Assembly (NCBI GenBank): GCA_027494015.1
Contig: JAOSJP010000001.1
Span: forward strand, 686,496-750,495
Origin: Anaerolineae bacterium
GTDB taxonomy: Bacteria > Chloroflexota > Anaerolineae > Aggregatilineales > Aggregatilineaceae
DNA: 64,000 nt
Reading direction: 5' to 3'
The translations under genes were made by a program, and so were the position numbers. This document shows positions 35,720 to 44,077 of this stretch, piece by piece (the stretch's first letter is position 1; each line of letters opens with the position of its first letter). The notes beneath the pieces were generated by a model, which made no database searches, was not told where the DNA came from, and saw nothing but the letters and a program-made list of their open reading frames with translations.

Positions 35720-36583
35720 ATGCCTCAGATCATTTACTGCCCAGTCAGCCAGGTGGACTTCGAGCAGTTCACCAATGCCTTCAATCATGCCTACAGCGAC
35801 TACTTCACCCCCATCGTCATGACGCCCGGCTCGTTCCGCGCCCTGATCCGTCAGGACGATCTGGACCTGGACGCTTCGGTCGCGGCCCTGGCCGATCACC
35901 ACATTGTAGGCACGGGAATGCTCGGCCTGCGCCAGGACGAAGCGTGGATCGGCGGCATGGGCGTGGTTCCCGAATGGCGGCGGCGCGGCATCGGCCTGCG
36001 CATGATGGAGCACCTGCTGGAGCAGGCCCGGCTTCAGCGCGCGCGCGAAGTCCGGCTGGAAGTCATCGAAGCCAACGAAGCGGCGCGCCGCCTGTACGAG
36101 CACCTCGGCTTCGTCCCCACCCGGCGACTGCTCGTCCTGGAGCGCACACCAGGCGATGCCCTGCCCACGCCGGCTGGCTACACCATCCGCACCTGGCCCG
36201 CCGCCGACCTGCTGCGCTATTTTTACGCCTTCCACGACTCGGCCAACTGCTGGCAGCGCGACCTGCGCTCGCTGCAACATCGCTCGGACACGGTGCGCGG
36301 CTGGGCAGCGTTGTGCGCTGAGATCGTTGTCGGCTACGCGTTGGGCTGGAGTTCCCGCCATGAAATTCGCCTGGCGGATCTGGCCACTCGCCCCGGCGAG
36401 GATCGCCCGGCAGTGGCCGCAGCCATCCTTGCTCACCTACACCGTATGCAGCCGGAGGCGTTCGGGCACAGCTATAACGTCGCCGAAGATGACCCGGCTC
36501 TCGCGGGCTATTTGGGCAGCGGCTACGAGGTATCTCTGCGCCAGCACGAGATGCGCCTGCCTCTGGACACTGGCACACCCTAG
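35720..36583 (+). CDS. GNAT N-acetyltransferase with second domain
   Basis: 287 residues from ATG 35720, behind AGGGAATTGTCC. The GNAT fold covers about residues 1-145 with the acetyl-CoA motif GMGVVPEWRRRGIGLRMMEH and the family's EVIEANEAARRLYEHLGF. The second half (146-287), FYAFHDSANCWQRDLRSLQH and ILAHLHRMQPEAFGHSYNVA, looks like a degenerate second GNAT-like domain, as in tandem-GNAT proteins. The acceptor is unknown. A possible -10 (TAGAAT at 35655-35660) lies 59 bp upstream. Confidence 0.85.
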   Translation: MPQIIYCPVSQVDFEQFTNAFNHAYSDYFTPIVMTPGSFRALIRQDDLDLDASVAALADHHIVGTGMLGLRQDEAWIGGMGVVPEWRRRGIGLRMMEHLLEQARLQRAREVRLEVIEANEAARRLYEHLGFVPTRRLLVLERTPGDALPTPAGYTIRTWPAADLLRYFYAFHDSANCWQRDLRSLQHRSDTVRGWAALCAEIVVGYALGWSSRHEIRLADLATRPGEDRPAVAAAILAHLHRMQPEAFGHSYNVAEDDPALAGYLGSGYEVSLRQHEMRLPLDTGTP

Positions 36584-36642
36584 CCGTGCCGTCCTGTGCT
36601 TGCTCGCCATGCGCTGCCAGACAGCCAATCATTGCCCAAGCG

Positions 36643-36673
36643 TTGGTTTCGCCCTTCGCGCTTGCGCTACAAT
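36643..36673 (+). promoter_or_regulatory. Possible promoter of the peptide-binding protein gene
   Basis: TTGGTT (36643-36648), 19-base spacer, TACAAT (36668-36673), 44 bp before ATG 36718. Confidence 0.4.
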
Positions 36674-36717
36674 TGCGCCCGCTTCGATCCCACACCACCA
36701 TCACGTGAGCGAGAATT

Positions 36718-38427
36718 ATGCGAGTTGTTGCGAGATCCACTCAGTTGTTCCTGCGCATCGTCATTGCCCTGACTCTCTTGGGGCTGGGGTCATCCCAGTT
36801 GGCCTATGCCACGTCACCCGCGCAGCAGGACGGCGCACACACCCTGCGCCTGGCCATGCCCCAGCCCGAAACGCTCGACCCGCTGCTTCAGTCGCGTTTC
36901 GACCCGTATACCCGCGATCTGGTGGAGAATCTCTTCGTCGGACTCACCCGCTTCAACCCCTACAGCGGTGAGATTGAGCCGATGCTGGCCAGAAGCTGGG
37001 ACGTGAGCACCGACGGACTGACCTGGACCTTCGACCTGCGCCAGGATATCCAGTGGGTGCGCTACAACGCGCAGAGCGCGACCGTCGAGGCCGTCCGCCC
37101 GGTCACGGCGGGCGATGTCGTCTACGCGGTGCAGCGCGGCTGCGACCCGACACGCCCGGGGCCGGTGACGACGAACCTGATGGTCGTGCGGGGATGCCTG
37201 ACGGTCGCCAACGCCTTTCCAGAAGTCGTGAATGATCTGTTCATTGCCCGCGAGATCGGCGTGCGCGCGACTGGCCCCCACACCCTGGAAATCCAGCTTC
37301 TCTTCCCCGCCAGCTACCTGCCCAGCCTGCTCAGCACGCCGGAGTTCTTCCCCGTCCCGCGCGAAGCGGCGGCCGGCAGCGCCGAGTGGACGAAGCCCCC
37401 CACCCTGCTGACCAGCGGCCCCTACACCCTGCAAGAGTGGTCTGCCGCTGGCATGACGCTCATCCGTAACCCACACTGGCCCGATCCGGTGGAGGGCACT
37501 ATCGCCCAGGTCGCGGTCACCTTCACCAACGAAACCCTGACCGCGCTGACTCTCGCCGCGAGTGATAGAGCGGACTTCGCCCGCCTGCCCGCCAGCCAGA
37601 TCGCGGATGCGCGGAACCGCCTCCCTGACCTCCTGCACACCGGCCAGGGGTCTACCCTCATCCTGGTGGGCTTCTCCTACGAGCGCGCCCTGGTTGATCA
37701 GGCAGAGGTGCGCCGCGCTCTGTCCGCTGCGCTGGACCGCCGCGCGCTCGCCCAACAGGTGCCAGGAGGTCAATTCCTGTCTGCCGACCAGTTCGTGCCA
37801 GCGGGGATTGTCGCCGCCCCGTCCAGCCTGGTCATGCCCGATGCAGACCAGGCGCTGGCTCAGGGCAGCTACAGCGCGGCAGGCTACCCCGGTTGCGCAG
37901 GGGTGCCGGAACCGCTGCGACTGCGCGTGCCGGAAGACGATCCTGTGTGGCTGGAAATCGGCGAGGCGCTTGCCGGACAGTGGAGCGCCGCCCTGGGCTG
38001 CGCCCCGGCGCTGTTCTCCGTCGAAGGGCTGTCGCGCACGCTGCTGATCGAGCTGGCGCACTCCACCTATGACACAGAGCTGGTCACTCGCCCGCACGCC
38101 TGGCTGATCGCCTGGAGCGCTGATTACCCGGACGCGCACGCCTGGCTCAATGACGCACTGCACTGTCGCTATGGCTATTTCCGCACCGGGCGTGAATGCG
38201 GCCAGGCCGACGCCGCCCTGGACAGCGCGGCGAATACGCTCGACCCTGCCGCGCGCGCTCAGGCCTACGAGCAGGCCGAGCAGTTGTTCTTCGGCGACGA
38301 AGGGACGTATCCCGTCATCCCCCTGCTGTTCTCGGTGAGCGCCTGGCTGCAAAGCCCCGGCCTCGCGGGAGTGAACCAGATGGGCGCAGCCCGCTTCGAC
38401 AAGTGGTCGCTGAGCGCCGGCGGGTAG
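36718..38427 (+). CDS. Family 5 extracellular solute-binding protein (oligopeptide type)
   Basis: 569 residues. The N-terminal signal peptide (MRVVARSTQLFLRIVIALTL through AYA) leads to the SBP_bac_5 fold: LRLAMPQPETLDPLLQSRFD, LVENLFVGLTRFNPYSGEIE, PMLARSWDVSTDGLTWTFDL, TSGPYTLQEWSAAGMTLIRN and, in the C-terminal lobe, EVRRALSAALDRRALAQQVP. These proteins capture peptides or other small compounds for an ABC importer. No permease genes are adjacent, so it is an orphan or works with a distant transporter. There is no Cys after the signal peptide, so it is probably secreted, not lipid-anchored. ATG 36718. Confidence 0.93.
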   Translation: MRVVARSTQLFLRIVIALTLLGLGSSQLAYATSPAQQDGAHTLRLAMPQPETLDPLLQSRFDPYTRDLVENLFVGLTRFNPYSGEIEPMLARSWDVSTDGLTWTFDLRQDIQWVRYNAQSATVEAVRPVTAGDVVYAVQRGCDPTRPGPVTTNLMVVRGCLTVANAFPEVVNDLFIAREIGVRATGPHTLEIQLLFPASYLPSLLSTPEFFPVPREAAAGSAEWTKPPTLLTSGPYTLQEWSAAGMTLIRNPHWPDPVEGTIAQVAVTFTNETLTALTLAASDRADFARLPASQIADARNRLPDLLHTGQGSTLILVGFSYERALVDQAEVRRALSAALDRRALAQQVPGGQFLSADQFVPAGIVAAPSSLVMPDADQALAQGSYSAAGYPGCAGVPEPLRLRVPEDDPVWLEIGEALAGQWSAALGCAPALFSVEGLSRTLLIELAHSTYDTELVTRPHAWLIAWSADYPDAHAWLNDALHCRYGYFRTGRECGQADAALDSAANTLDPAARAQAYEQAEQLFFGDEGTYPVIPLLFSVSAWLQSPGLAGVNQMGAARFDKWSLSAGG

Positions 38428-38470
38428 TGGAGGGGTCAGCGCAGATTGAGGCTGTTGGCGAGATGCCTCC

Positions 38471-38710
38471 GTAGGGGCGTATAGCAATACGCCCATGTGC
38501 ACCAACTTAAGGTTTTTGGGCGCGCGGCACGGGCGGAACGCCCCTCCCCCTGGCCCCCTCCCCGGCCAAGCCAGGGAGGGGGAAAACGCCCCCTCTGGCG
38601 ATCAAAGTCCCCCTCTCTAGCTCGGCTGGAGAGGGGGATTGAGGGGGAGAGGCGTGTGCAGCCAGGCTTAAGTTGGTGCACATGGGGCGTATAGCAATAC
38701 GCCCCTACAT
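38471..38710. repeat. Nested inverted repeat, MITE-like element flanked by palindromes
   Basis: The core is bounded by exact inverted ends ATGTGCACCAACTTAAG (38495-38511) and CTTAAGTTGGTGCACAT (38667-38683). Its interior (38512-38666) is C-rich/G-rich with internal hairpins. On each side lies a copy of a palindrome, arms GGGGCGTAT and ATACGCCCC around AGCA (about 38473-38494 and 38684-38705). No open reading frame here is credible. This accounts for most of the 373-bp gap 38428-38800. Confidence 0.75.
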
Positions 38711-38760
38711 ACGCCCCTACGGGGGCGCACAGAGGCACTGCGCTGCCGTGCCCCGTTGTA

Positions 38761-38784
38761 GGGGAGGGTTTCTAAACCCTCCCC
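38761..38784. repeat. Palindrome GGGGAGGGTTT / AAACCCTCCCC
   Basis: Perfect 11-bp arms with a 2-base loop, 17 bp past the stop of the minus-strand gene at 38801. It may help end that transcript, but no T tract follows. Confidence 0.65.
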
Positions 38785-38800
38785 TGCAGCGCACACTGCG

Positions 38801-39688
38801 TTAGTTGGCGCGCTCTTGGAAGTTCACCCAGTAAGAGGTCATCGCCTGCCGGCCATCCTGCGCCGTGCAGGAAACTGCCTCGACCACTGGGGACGACGAG
38901 GCGAGTCCGGGCAGGCTGATGGTGTAGGTACGTCCCGCCTCCATGGCAAAATCAGCATAGCCCGCTTCGCGCTCAGCCTTGAGACCGGAGAAGAATGAGT
39001 CCCGCTCGCTGCCGCTCCAGGTCACGGTCACTGGCACGCCAGCGACCCCCTCACCGCGCCGGTCGTAGACGCGCACTTCGATGATGCCACTCTGGTCGGG
39101 ATCGCAGAACGATTGCAGCCGCCCCAGGACATACGCGCTTGCAGCGGGCGTGCTTGTGGGGCGCACACCTTCCGCCGTGAGAGGCGTGGGAGGCGGCTGC
39201 GTGGGCGTCTTGGACGGCGGCGGCATGAGCGTGGGCGTTGGCGACATCGCCGGCTCTGGGGTGGAGAGAATCACCGGCGCCGGCGTGGGGTACAGGCCAT
39301 CGGCGCACCCACTGACCCCCTGTGGCGCATACAACTGCTCCAGCGCGCGAATCACGCGAATGTCGCTGTTGCTGATCGTTTTGCCCGTCTTAACCCGGTC
39401 GCAGGCGATCTCCGCGACCATCTCCCACACGTTGCGGTTGGGGCCTGCGGCGCGCAACCGGTCTACCGCCAGCAGCAAGTCCTGGTTGGCCGCGTAGCTG
39501 AGCGCGACCGCCACCACATAGTCCTCGCGCGCGGCATCGCCAAGCTGCCAGGGTGCCGTGTTGCGCTCGATTACCGGGTCAATCTCCCAGGTGTAGGTCA
39601 GGCCCGCCGCCAGCCCCAGGGCGACGCCGAGGATGAGGGCCACCCACGAGATACCCTTGCCAATGCGAACGTGCTTGCTCGTAGCCAT
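38801..39688 (-). CDS. Anchored hypothetical protein with Thr/Pro-rich linker and Ig-like C-terminus
   Basis: 295 residues. One N-terminal helix (about 14-33, ISWVALILGVALGLAAGLTY) suggests membrane anchoring with the rest outside. A helical part (REDYVVAVALSYAANQDLLL, AVDRLRAAG) is followed by a linker of about 60 residues rich in Pro, Thr and Ser, then a beta-rich C-terminal domain (IEVRVYDRRGEGVAGVPVTV, TVTWSGSERDSFFSGLK, AGRTYTISLPGL) that looks like a carboxypeptidase-regulatory or Ig-like module. The helical part is related to the next gene's. Family not recognised. Confidence 0.65.
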   Translation of the reverse strand: MATSKHVRIGKGISWVALILGVALGLAAGLTYTWEIDPVIERNTAPWQLGDAAREDYVVAVALSYAANQDLLLAVDRLRAAGPNRNVWEMVAEIACDRVKTGKTISNSDIRVIRALEQLYAPQGVSGCADGLYPTPAPVILSTPEPAMSPTPTLMPPPSKTPTQPPPTPLTAEGVRPTSTPAASAYVLGRLQSFCDPDQSGIIEVRVYDRRGEGVAGVPVTVTWSGSERDSFFSGLKAEREAGYADFAMEAGRTYTISLPGLASSSPVVEAVSCTAQDGRQAMTSYWVNFQERAN

Positions 39689-39697
39689 GCGCAGTCC

Positions 39698-40102
39698 TCA
39701 CGGGGCAGGCGGCGCGGAAGAAGTGGCGGTTGGCGTGGGCCGGTACAACTGCATGACCGCTGGCAGGTTGTCCGGCCCAATGATCGCCTCAACAAGGGCA
39801 ACCATGATCGGAATGGCCCGAATATTGCTCTGGCTGATGTAACGCTCGGTCAGGTCAATCACGTAGGCAATCGTGTTCTCTTTGCCCAGCGGGCGCAACC
39901 GTTCCAGCGCAGCATTGACGTCCGGAACGACCCTGTAGCCCTCGGCAACCATGACCGTGTACTCTTCCTGGTAGTGCGGAGCCAGCGCCGACAGGGCGCT
40001 GTTCTTGTACTCCACAGGGAATGGCCCCCACCCCAGGAATACCCCTGTGCTGAGGCCGAGGAGAAGGCCCACCAGCAGCGATCCAAAGGTCCGTCTGTTC
40101 AT
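39698..40102 (-). CDS. Short anchored hypothetical protein, paralogue of the neighbour
   Basis: 134 residues. N-terminal helix (TFGSLLVGLLLGLSTGVFLG), then PHYQEEYTVMVAEGYRVVPD and VNAALERLRPLGKENTIAYV, matching in pattern the helical part of the 38801-39688 protein (Tyr and acidic residues after the helix, 'xxRLRxxG'), and an incipient Pro/Thr tail (RPTPTATSSAPPAP). It appears to be a version lacking the Ig-like domain. The start at ATG 40102 follows AAGGCGG. It is nine base pairs ahead of the neighbour, so the two are in one operon. Function unknown. Confidence 0.65.
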   Translation of the reverse strand: MNRRTFGSLLVGLLLGLSTGVFLGWGPFPVEYKNSALSALAPHYQEEYTVMVAEGYRVVPDVNAALERLRPLGKENTIAYVIDLTERYISQSNIRAIPIMVALVEAIIGPDNLPAVMQLYRPTPTATSSAPPAP

Positions 40103-40143
40103 CAGACAACCGCCTTGCGCGCTAGCCCGCTGTTCTGTGCCCT

Positions 40144-40173
40144 GTTATAATCCGCGTCCGCCAGTTTGCACAA
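40144..40173 (-). promoter_or_regulatory. Probable promoter of the anchored-protein pair
   Basis: Minus strand: TTGTGC (40168-40173), 18-base spacer, TATAAC (40144-40149), 41 bp upstream of ATG 40102. Confidence 0.5.
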
Positions 40174-40234
40174 GAGAGGCGATGGCGAAACAATGCGAGC
40201 CGGGACATCTGCTGTGCCCGGCCCGCGATCCGAA

Positions 40235-40318
<84 letters not shown>

Positions 40319-40330
40319 TGATCCGGTGCA

Positions 40331-40359
40331 AGTATAGGCCGTTTGCGGCCTCCCGTCAA
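40331..40359 (-). promoter_or_regulatory. Promoter of tRNA-Leu
   Basis: Minus strand: TTGACG (40354-40359), exactly 17 bases, TATACT (40331-40336), ending 12 bases before the tRNA 5' end. Confidence 0.7.
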
Positions 40360-40409
40360 TCCCGGCGCAGTCGCCAGATGCACTTCACCATTGGGGCGAC
40401 GTTCTTGAA

Positions 40410-40487
40410 CCGCAGAGACGCAGAGGCCGCAGAGAAAAGCCTTATACACGTTCCTTGTTGTTCTCTGCGCTCTCCGCGTCTCTGCGG
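40410..40487. repeat. Inverted repeat CCGCAGAGACGCAGAGG type
   Basis: The left arm CCGCAGAGACGCAGAGG (40410-40426), extended by CCGCAGAGAA, pairs with TTCTCTGCG...CGTCTCTGCGG (40461-40487) with few mismatches. Repeats of this sequence type are widespread in bacterial intergenic regions. It lies between the tRNA promoter and the ECF sigma gene. Confidence 0.7.
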
Positions 40488-40562
40488 GGGGACTCGGCCC
40501 CTGAGTTGAATCTACCCGTAACCGCCAGGCCGGGCGGACGGCCAGCCCGTCAGAGGCGCACC

Positions 40563-41156
40563 ATGCAGGAAAGCCAACTGATCCAGGCTGCCAGGCGCGG
40601 CGATGTCCACGCCTTCAATGAGCTGGTGCTGTGCTACCAGGACACGGCCTTCACCGTCGCCTACCGCATCCTGGGCCATCCCGACTCCGCTGCCGACGCC
40701 GCCCAGGAAGCGTTCATCGCCGCGTTTCAAAAGCTGCACCAGTTTCGTGGCGAGCACTTCAAGTCGTGGCTGATGCGCATCGTCACCAATGCCTGCTACG
40801 ACGAGCTGCGCCGTCAGCGCCGCCGCCCTGCCACGTCCCTTGACGACCTGCATGAGATCCAGCCAGCAGACGGCTCACCCCTGCACAGCTACGAGGAAAA
40901 CCCGGAGCAGCACGCCCAGCGCGTTGAGCTTCAGACCGCCATCCAGCGCTGCCTCGACGCGCTGCCCGACGATCAGCGCGTGGTAGCTGTGCTCTCCGAC
41001 GTGGAGGAATATGCCTACCACGAGATCGCGGCGATCACTGGCTGGCCGGTGGGCACGGTCAAGTCGCGACTGAGCCGGGCGCGGGGCCGTCTGCGCGACT
41101 GTCTGCGCGCCGTGAGGGAACTTTTGCCAGCAGAATACCGTCTTAAGGATGAATGA
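40563..41156 (+). CDS. ECF-family RNA polymerase sigma factor
   Basis: 197 residues from ATG 40563 (AGAGGCG ribosome site). Region 2: LIQAARRGDVHAFNELVLCY, with AYRILGHPDSAADAAQEAFI and WLMRIVTNACYDELRRQRRR (the -10-binding part). Region 4: LQTAIQRCLDALPDDQRVVA and YHEIAAITGWPVGTVKSRLS, the helix-turn-helix for the -35. It belongs to the RpoE-like ECF class, with an acidic linker between the regions (LHEIQPADGSPLHSYEENPE). The next gene encodes its probable membrane anti-sigma factor, so it is likely released by an envelope signal. Confidence 0.94.
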   Translation: MQESQLIQAARRGDVHAFNELVLCYQDTAFTVAYRILGHPDSAADAAQEAFIAAFQKLHQFRGEHFKSWLMRIVTNACYDELRRQRRRPATSLDDLHEIQPADGSPLHSYEENPEQHAQRVELQTAIQRCLDALPDDQRVVAVLSDVEEYAYHEIAAITGWPVGTVKSRLSRARGRLRDCLRAVRELLPAEYRLKDE

Positions 41157-41205
41157 CTCGCCGCACAGGTGAGACTGAAGTGTCGTAGAGACCGAGCGAA
41201 CCAGC

Positions 41206-42231
41206 ATGTCAGGACTTCACAGCCCGCTCTCCGAGCGCGATCTTGAGCTGCTTTCCGCCTACCTGGACGGCGATCTGGCCGCACAGGACAAGCGGGCGCT
41301 GGACGAGCGGCTGGCCCGCGAGGAGAGCCTGCGCGCCGCCCTGGGCGACCTGCGCGCCAGCCGGGAGCTTCTGCGCAACCTGCCACTGCTCAAGGCGCCG
41401 CGCAGCTTCGCGCTGGACCCGGCGATGTATGGGTGGCGGGCCGCCTGGTGGCAGCGCATCCCGGCGTTCGAGAACGCCTTTCAACTGGCGGGCGCGCTCG
41501 GTGCTGCGGCCTCGCTGCTGCTGGTAGTCGTCGGGTTGCTGCTCGCAAGCACCGGCCAGGGCCAGGAGGCAGCGCCACTGCCCCCCGCCGCAAGTCCCCT
41601 GCTGGAGGTCGCCGTTCAGCCCACTGGCGAAGCCCTGGCAGCCAGTGCGCCCGCCGCCAGCCCCAGCCCGCCGCCGCTGGGGACTTCCACGCTGCCGGCC
41701 CTTGCCGCGCCGACGGGGACGACTGCTCCCCTCGCCTCCCCGCCGTCGGTAACCGAACCTGAGGGGGCGGCTGATTATGCCGCGCCGGCCATGGACGAAG
41801 GTGCAGCCACGCTTGGTATGGAAGCGCCTCTGGGCGCAGCCGCGCCTCCACCCGCCCCGCAGACGGACGTCTTCGCGCCAGGCATCATGGCCGCAGCACC
41901 CGAAAGCGCGGCAGGTGAGCCGGCCGCGGAGAGCCAGCTCCGCGAAGGGGCGCAGCAACCGCTTCCGTCGCCCACGCAGCAAAGACCGGAGGCCGAGCCG
42001 ACTTCCACCAGGGAACCAGCGCAGCCCGGCGAGATGGCCGCGCCAGACAACGCGCAGACCGTTGAGGACGCTGAGGCGGACGCGCTCGCTACGGTGAGTC
42101 CGGTCGAGAAGCGCGCTGCCCCTTCCAGCGATGATCAGATGGGGGCGATTCTTGTCCTGGCGGGGCTGGCAGCGCTGGCCGCATCCGCCGTGCTGTATCT
42201 CGCTGGCAGACTCAGGGCGCGCCGCCCATGA
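41206..42231 (+). CDS. Membrane-bound anti-sigma factor
   Basis: 341 residues. The N-terminal cytoplasmic domain (1-70) resembles ASD domains: ELLSAYLDGDLAAQDKRALD and RLAREESLRAALGDLRASRE. The zinc-binding HxxxCxxC of ZAS proteins is absent, so this is a zinc-free variant. A membrane helix lies at about 90-115 (LGAAASLLLVVVGLLLAST). Then come about 190 residues of Ala/Pro/Glu-rich low complexity, and a second helix near the C-terminus (ILVLAGLAALAASAVLYLAG). The low-complexity part would be outside. It follows the sigma factor gene by 49 bp and overlaps the Nudix gene by ATGA. Confidence 0.82.
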   Translation: MSGLHSPLSERDLELLSAYLDGDLAAQDKRALDERLAREESLRAALGDLRASRELLRNLPLLKAPRSFALDPAMYGWRAAWWQRIPAFENAFQLAGALGAAASLLLVVVGLLLASTGQGQEAAPLPPAASPLLEVAVQPTGEALAASAPAASPSPPPLGTSTLPALAAPTGTTAPLASPPSVTEPEGAADYAAPAMDEGAATLGMEAPLGAAAPPPAPQTDVFAPGIMAAAPESAAGEPAAESQLREGAQQPLPSPTQQRPEAEPTSTREPAQPGEMAAPDNAQTVEDAEADALATVSPVEKRAAPSSDDQMGAILVLAGLAALAASAVLYLAGRLRARRP

Positions 42232-42755
42232 GACCGCCCGCCAACTTCTGCCAGGTGTGCGGTCATCCCCTCGAAGACCGTCTGGCGCGCGGTAGAATGC
42301 GCCGTGTCTGCCCGGCTTGTGGCTTCATTCACTTCGAAGACCCCAAAGTGGCCGTAGCCGCCTTCGTCGAGGATCGGGGGCGCGTCCTGCTCGTGCGGCG
42401 CGCGTACAACCCGCAGCGCGGCAAGTGGGCACTGCCCGCGGGCTACGTGGACTACGGGGAAGACCCTGCCGCTGCGGTCATCCGCGAGGTGAAAGAGGAG
42501 ACCGGGCTAGATGTCGCCGTTGCCGGGCTGCTCTCAGTCATTGGTGGACCCGCAGAATCCGGCGCGTCAATCGTCATCACCTACGCGGCGACCGTGCTCG
42601 GCGGCGCGGCTCGACCGCACGACGACGCCGACGCCCTCCTGTGGCTCAGCCCTGGCGATGCGCTGCCCGACATCGCCTTCGACAGCACGCGCCAGGCTCT
42701 AGCCGCCTGGCAGCGGCGCTGGAACGACGGGCGCTCCAGGGGAGACCCCCGCTAG
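42228..42755 (+). CDS. Nudix hydrolase with N-terminal zinc ribbon (NudC/NrtR-like)
   Basis: 175 residues. A zinc ribbon of two CxxC pairs (FCQVCGHPLEDRLARGRMRR, VCPACGF) precedes the Nudix domain, whose box reads GYVDYGEDPAAAVIREVKEETGL, matching GX5EX7REUXEEXGU. The architecture is that of ADP-ribose or NADH pyrophosphatase-like enzymes that clean up nucleotides. The start overlaps the anti-sigma stop (ATGA), so the three genes form an operon. Its stop interlocks with that of the convergent SDR gene in CTAG. Confidence 0.9.
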   Translation: MRPPANFCQVCGHPLEDRLARGRMRRVCPACGFIHFEDPKVAVAAFVEDRGRVLLVRRAYNPQRGKWALPAGYVDYGEDPAAAVIREVKEETGLDVAVAGLLSVIGGPAESGASIVITYAATVLGGAARPHDDADALLWLSPGDALPDIAFDSTRQALAAWQRRWNDGRSRGDPR

Positions 42756-43681
42756 CGCCAGCCTCCGCCGTTCGCGTCCTCCTGCCCGATCTTGCGCATG
42801 GTGGAGACCCACTCCGGCGTCATCCACAAGCGCCAGTAGATGCTCAGCAGCAGCGGCGCGTACCGCTCCGCCAGGATTCCCAGGCGCGCTAACACCCCGC
42901 CGAGGACGATCTCGTGCTCGCCGCGCACCAATCCCAGCACAGCCCGCTCCGCCACGAAGTCAGGGTGCTCGACGGGCAGGCCGTAGCGCCCGACCAGCTC
43001 TTCCACTTCGGGCGTGATCATGTCGGTGTGCATCCAGCCGGGCAGCACCAGCGTCAGGTGAACGCCGGTGCGGTGCAGCTCGCGGCGCAGCGTATCGGTG
43101 AAGCCCGCCAGCCCGTACTTGGTGGCCACATACGGGGCAAACATCGGAATGGCAGCGCGCGACAGGCCGGAGCCGACGTTGAGGATGTACCCGTGATTGT
43201 TGGCAAGCATCGTTGGCAGGACAAGCTGAGTCAGCCGCATCGCCGCCCACAGATTGACGCGGAGCATGGTCTCCACCCGCGCCGGGTCTTGTTCCTGGAA
43301 CGGCCCCCCGGTAGAGATGGCCGCGTTGTTGACCAGCACGTCAATCCGCCCGAAGCGGGCCAGCGTCTGCTCCACGACGCGCCGGAGATCGTCTTCCTGC
43401 GCGATGTCGGCGGGGATGACCAGCACATCGGACGTATACGGCTCGATCTCACGGCGCACCGTCTCCAGGCGATCCTCGCGCCGCGCCACCAGCACCACCC
43501 TGGCCGCTCGCCGCGCAAAGGCGAAGGCCAGCGCCCGCCCCAGGCCGGACGAAGCGCCCGTCACAATCACCACCTGCTCGTTGAGCACCAGCGTTGAGTG
43601 CCGGGGCCGGAAGTAGCGCACCAGCCAGTAGGCCGCGCCCGCCAGCAGACCGCCCCAGAGCGCATTTCGGAGGAGTCGCAT
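42752..43681 (-). CDS. Classical short-chain dehydrogenase, membrane-tethered
   Basis: 309 residues. An N-terminal hydrophobic segment (LLRNALWGGLLAGAAYWLVR) leads to the SDR fold: cofactor loop VVIVTGASSGLGRALAFAFA, Arg-rich strand end LVARREDR (NADP preference likely), VLVNNAAIST, catalytic Ser in ILNVGSGLSR, and YVATK as the Tyr-x3-Lys. The C-terminus contains LVLPGWMHTDMITPE and an amphipathic tail. ATG 43681 lies behind AAGGAACGAACGGG; an upstream in-frame extension is not conserved-looking. The substrate is unknown; lipid or fatty-acid reductases of this type are common. Confidence 0.88.
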   Translation of the reverse strand: MRLLRNALWGGLLAGAAYWLVRYFRPRHSTLVLNEQVVIVTGASSGLGRALAFAFARRAARVVLVARREDRLETVRREIEPYTSDVLVIPADIAQEDDLRRVVEQTLARFGRIDVLVNNAAISTGGPFQEQDPARVETMLRVNLWAAMRLTQLVLPTMLANNHGYILNVGSGLSRAAIPMFAPYVATKYGLAGFTDTLRRELHRTGVHLTLVLPGWMHTDMITPEVEELVGRYGLPVEHPDFVAERAVLGLVRGEHEIVLGGVLARLGILAERYAPLLLSIYWRLWMTPEWVSTMRKIGQEDANGGGWR

Positions 43682-43869
43682 CCCGTTCGTTCCTTCTTCG
43701 CGCCGCGCGCGGGCCGGCAATCACTGCCTGCGCGCGGAATGGCCAACCCGCTGCGCCCGACGTCAGCAGGCCCTACTCTTATACACCCAGTCCGCCAGGT
43801 TTCCCGGCCAAACCAGGCGCGATTGTAGTCTGACGAGGGCGTCCGGGCAACTTCTGCAAACAATAAGGG

Positions 43870-44053
43870 GCGTGCAAAATCCGTCAGGTAGGGGCGCTGC
43901 TCTGCTGCGCCCTGGTTGACCTCACCCCTGCTCGGCGCTTGCGCGCCTCGCCGCCCCCTCTCCGTCAACGGAGAGGGGGCAAGCCGAGCGCAGCGAGGCT
44001 GGGGGTGAGGTCAATACCCCCGCATCAAGCGAGTCGCCACAACCTTTGCACGC
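43870..44053 (-). repeat. MITE-like structured repeat, copy D
   Basis: 184 bp, inverted relative to copies A-C. It has terminal inverted repeats GCGTGCAAA (43870-43878) and TTTGCACGC (44045-44053). Inside, CTCGGC...GCCGAG and CCCCCTCTCC/GGAGAGGGGG nest around CGTCAACGG, with outer ACCTCACCCC / GGGGGTGAGGT arms. Flanking AAACAATAAGG occurs before it, between it and copy E, and after E. Nothing else is seen between 43682 and 43850. Confidence 0.78.
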
Positions 44054-44077
44054 ACCCCCTTCTGCAAACAATAAGGG

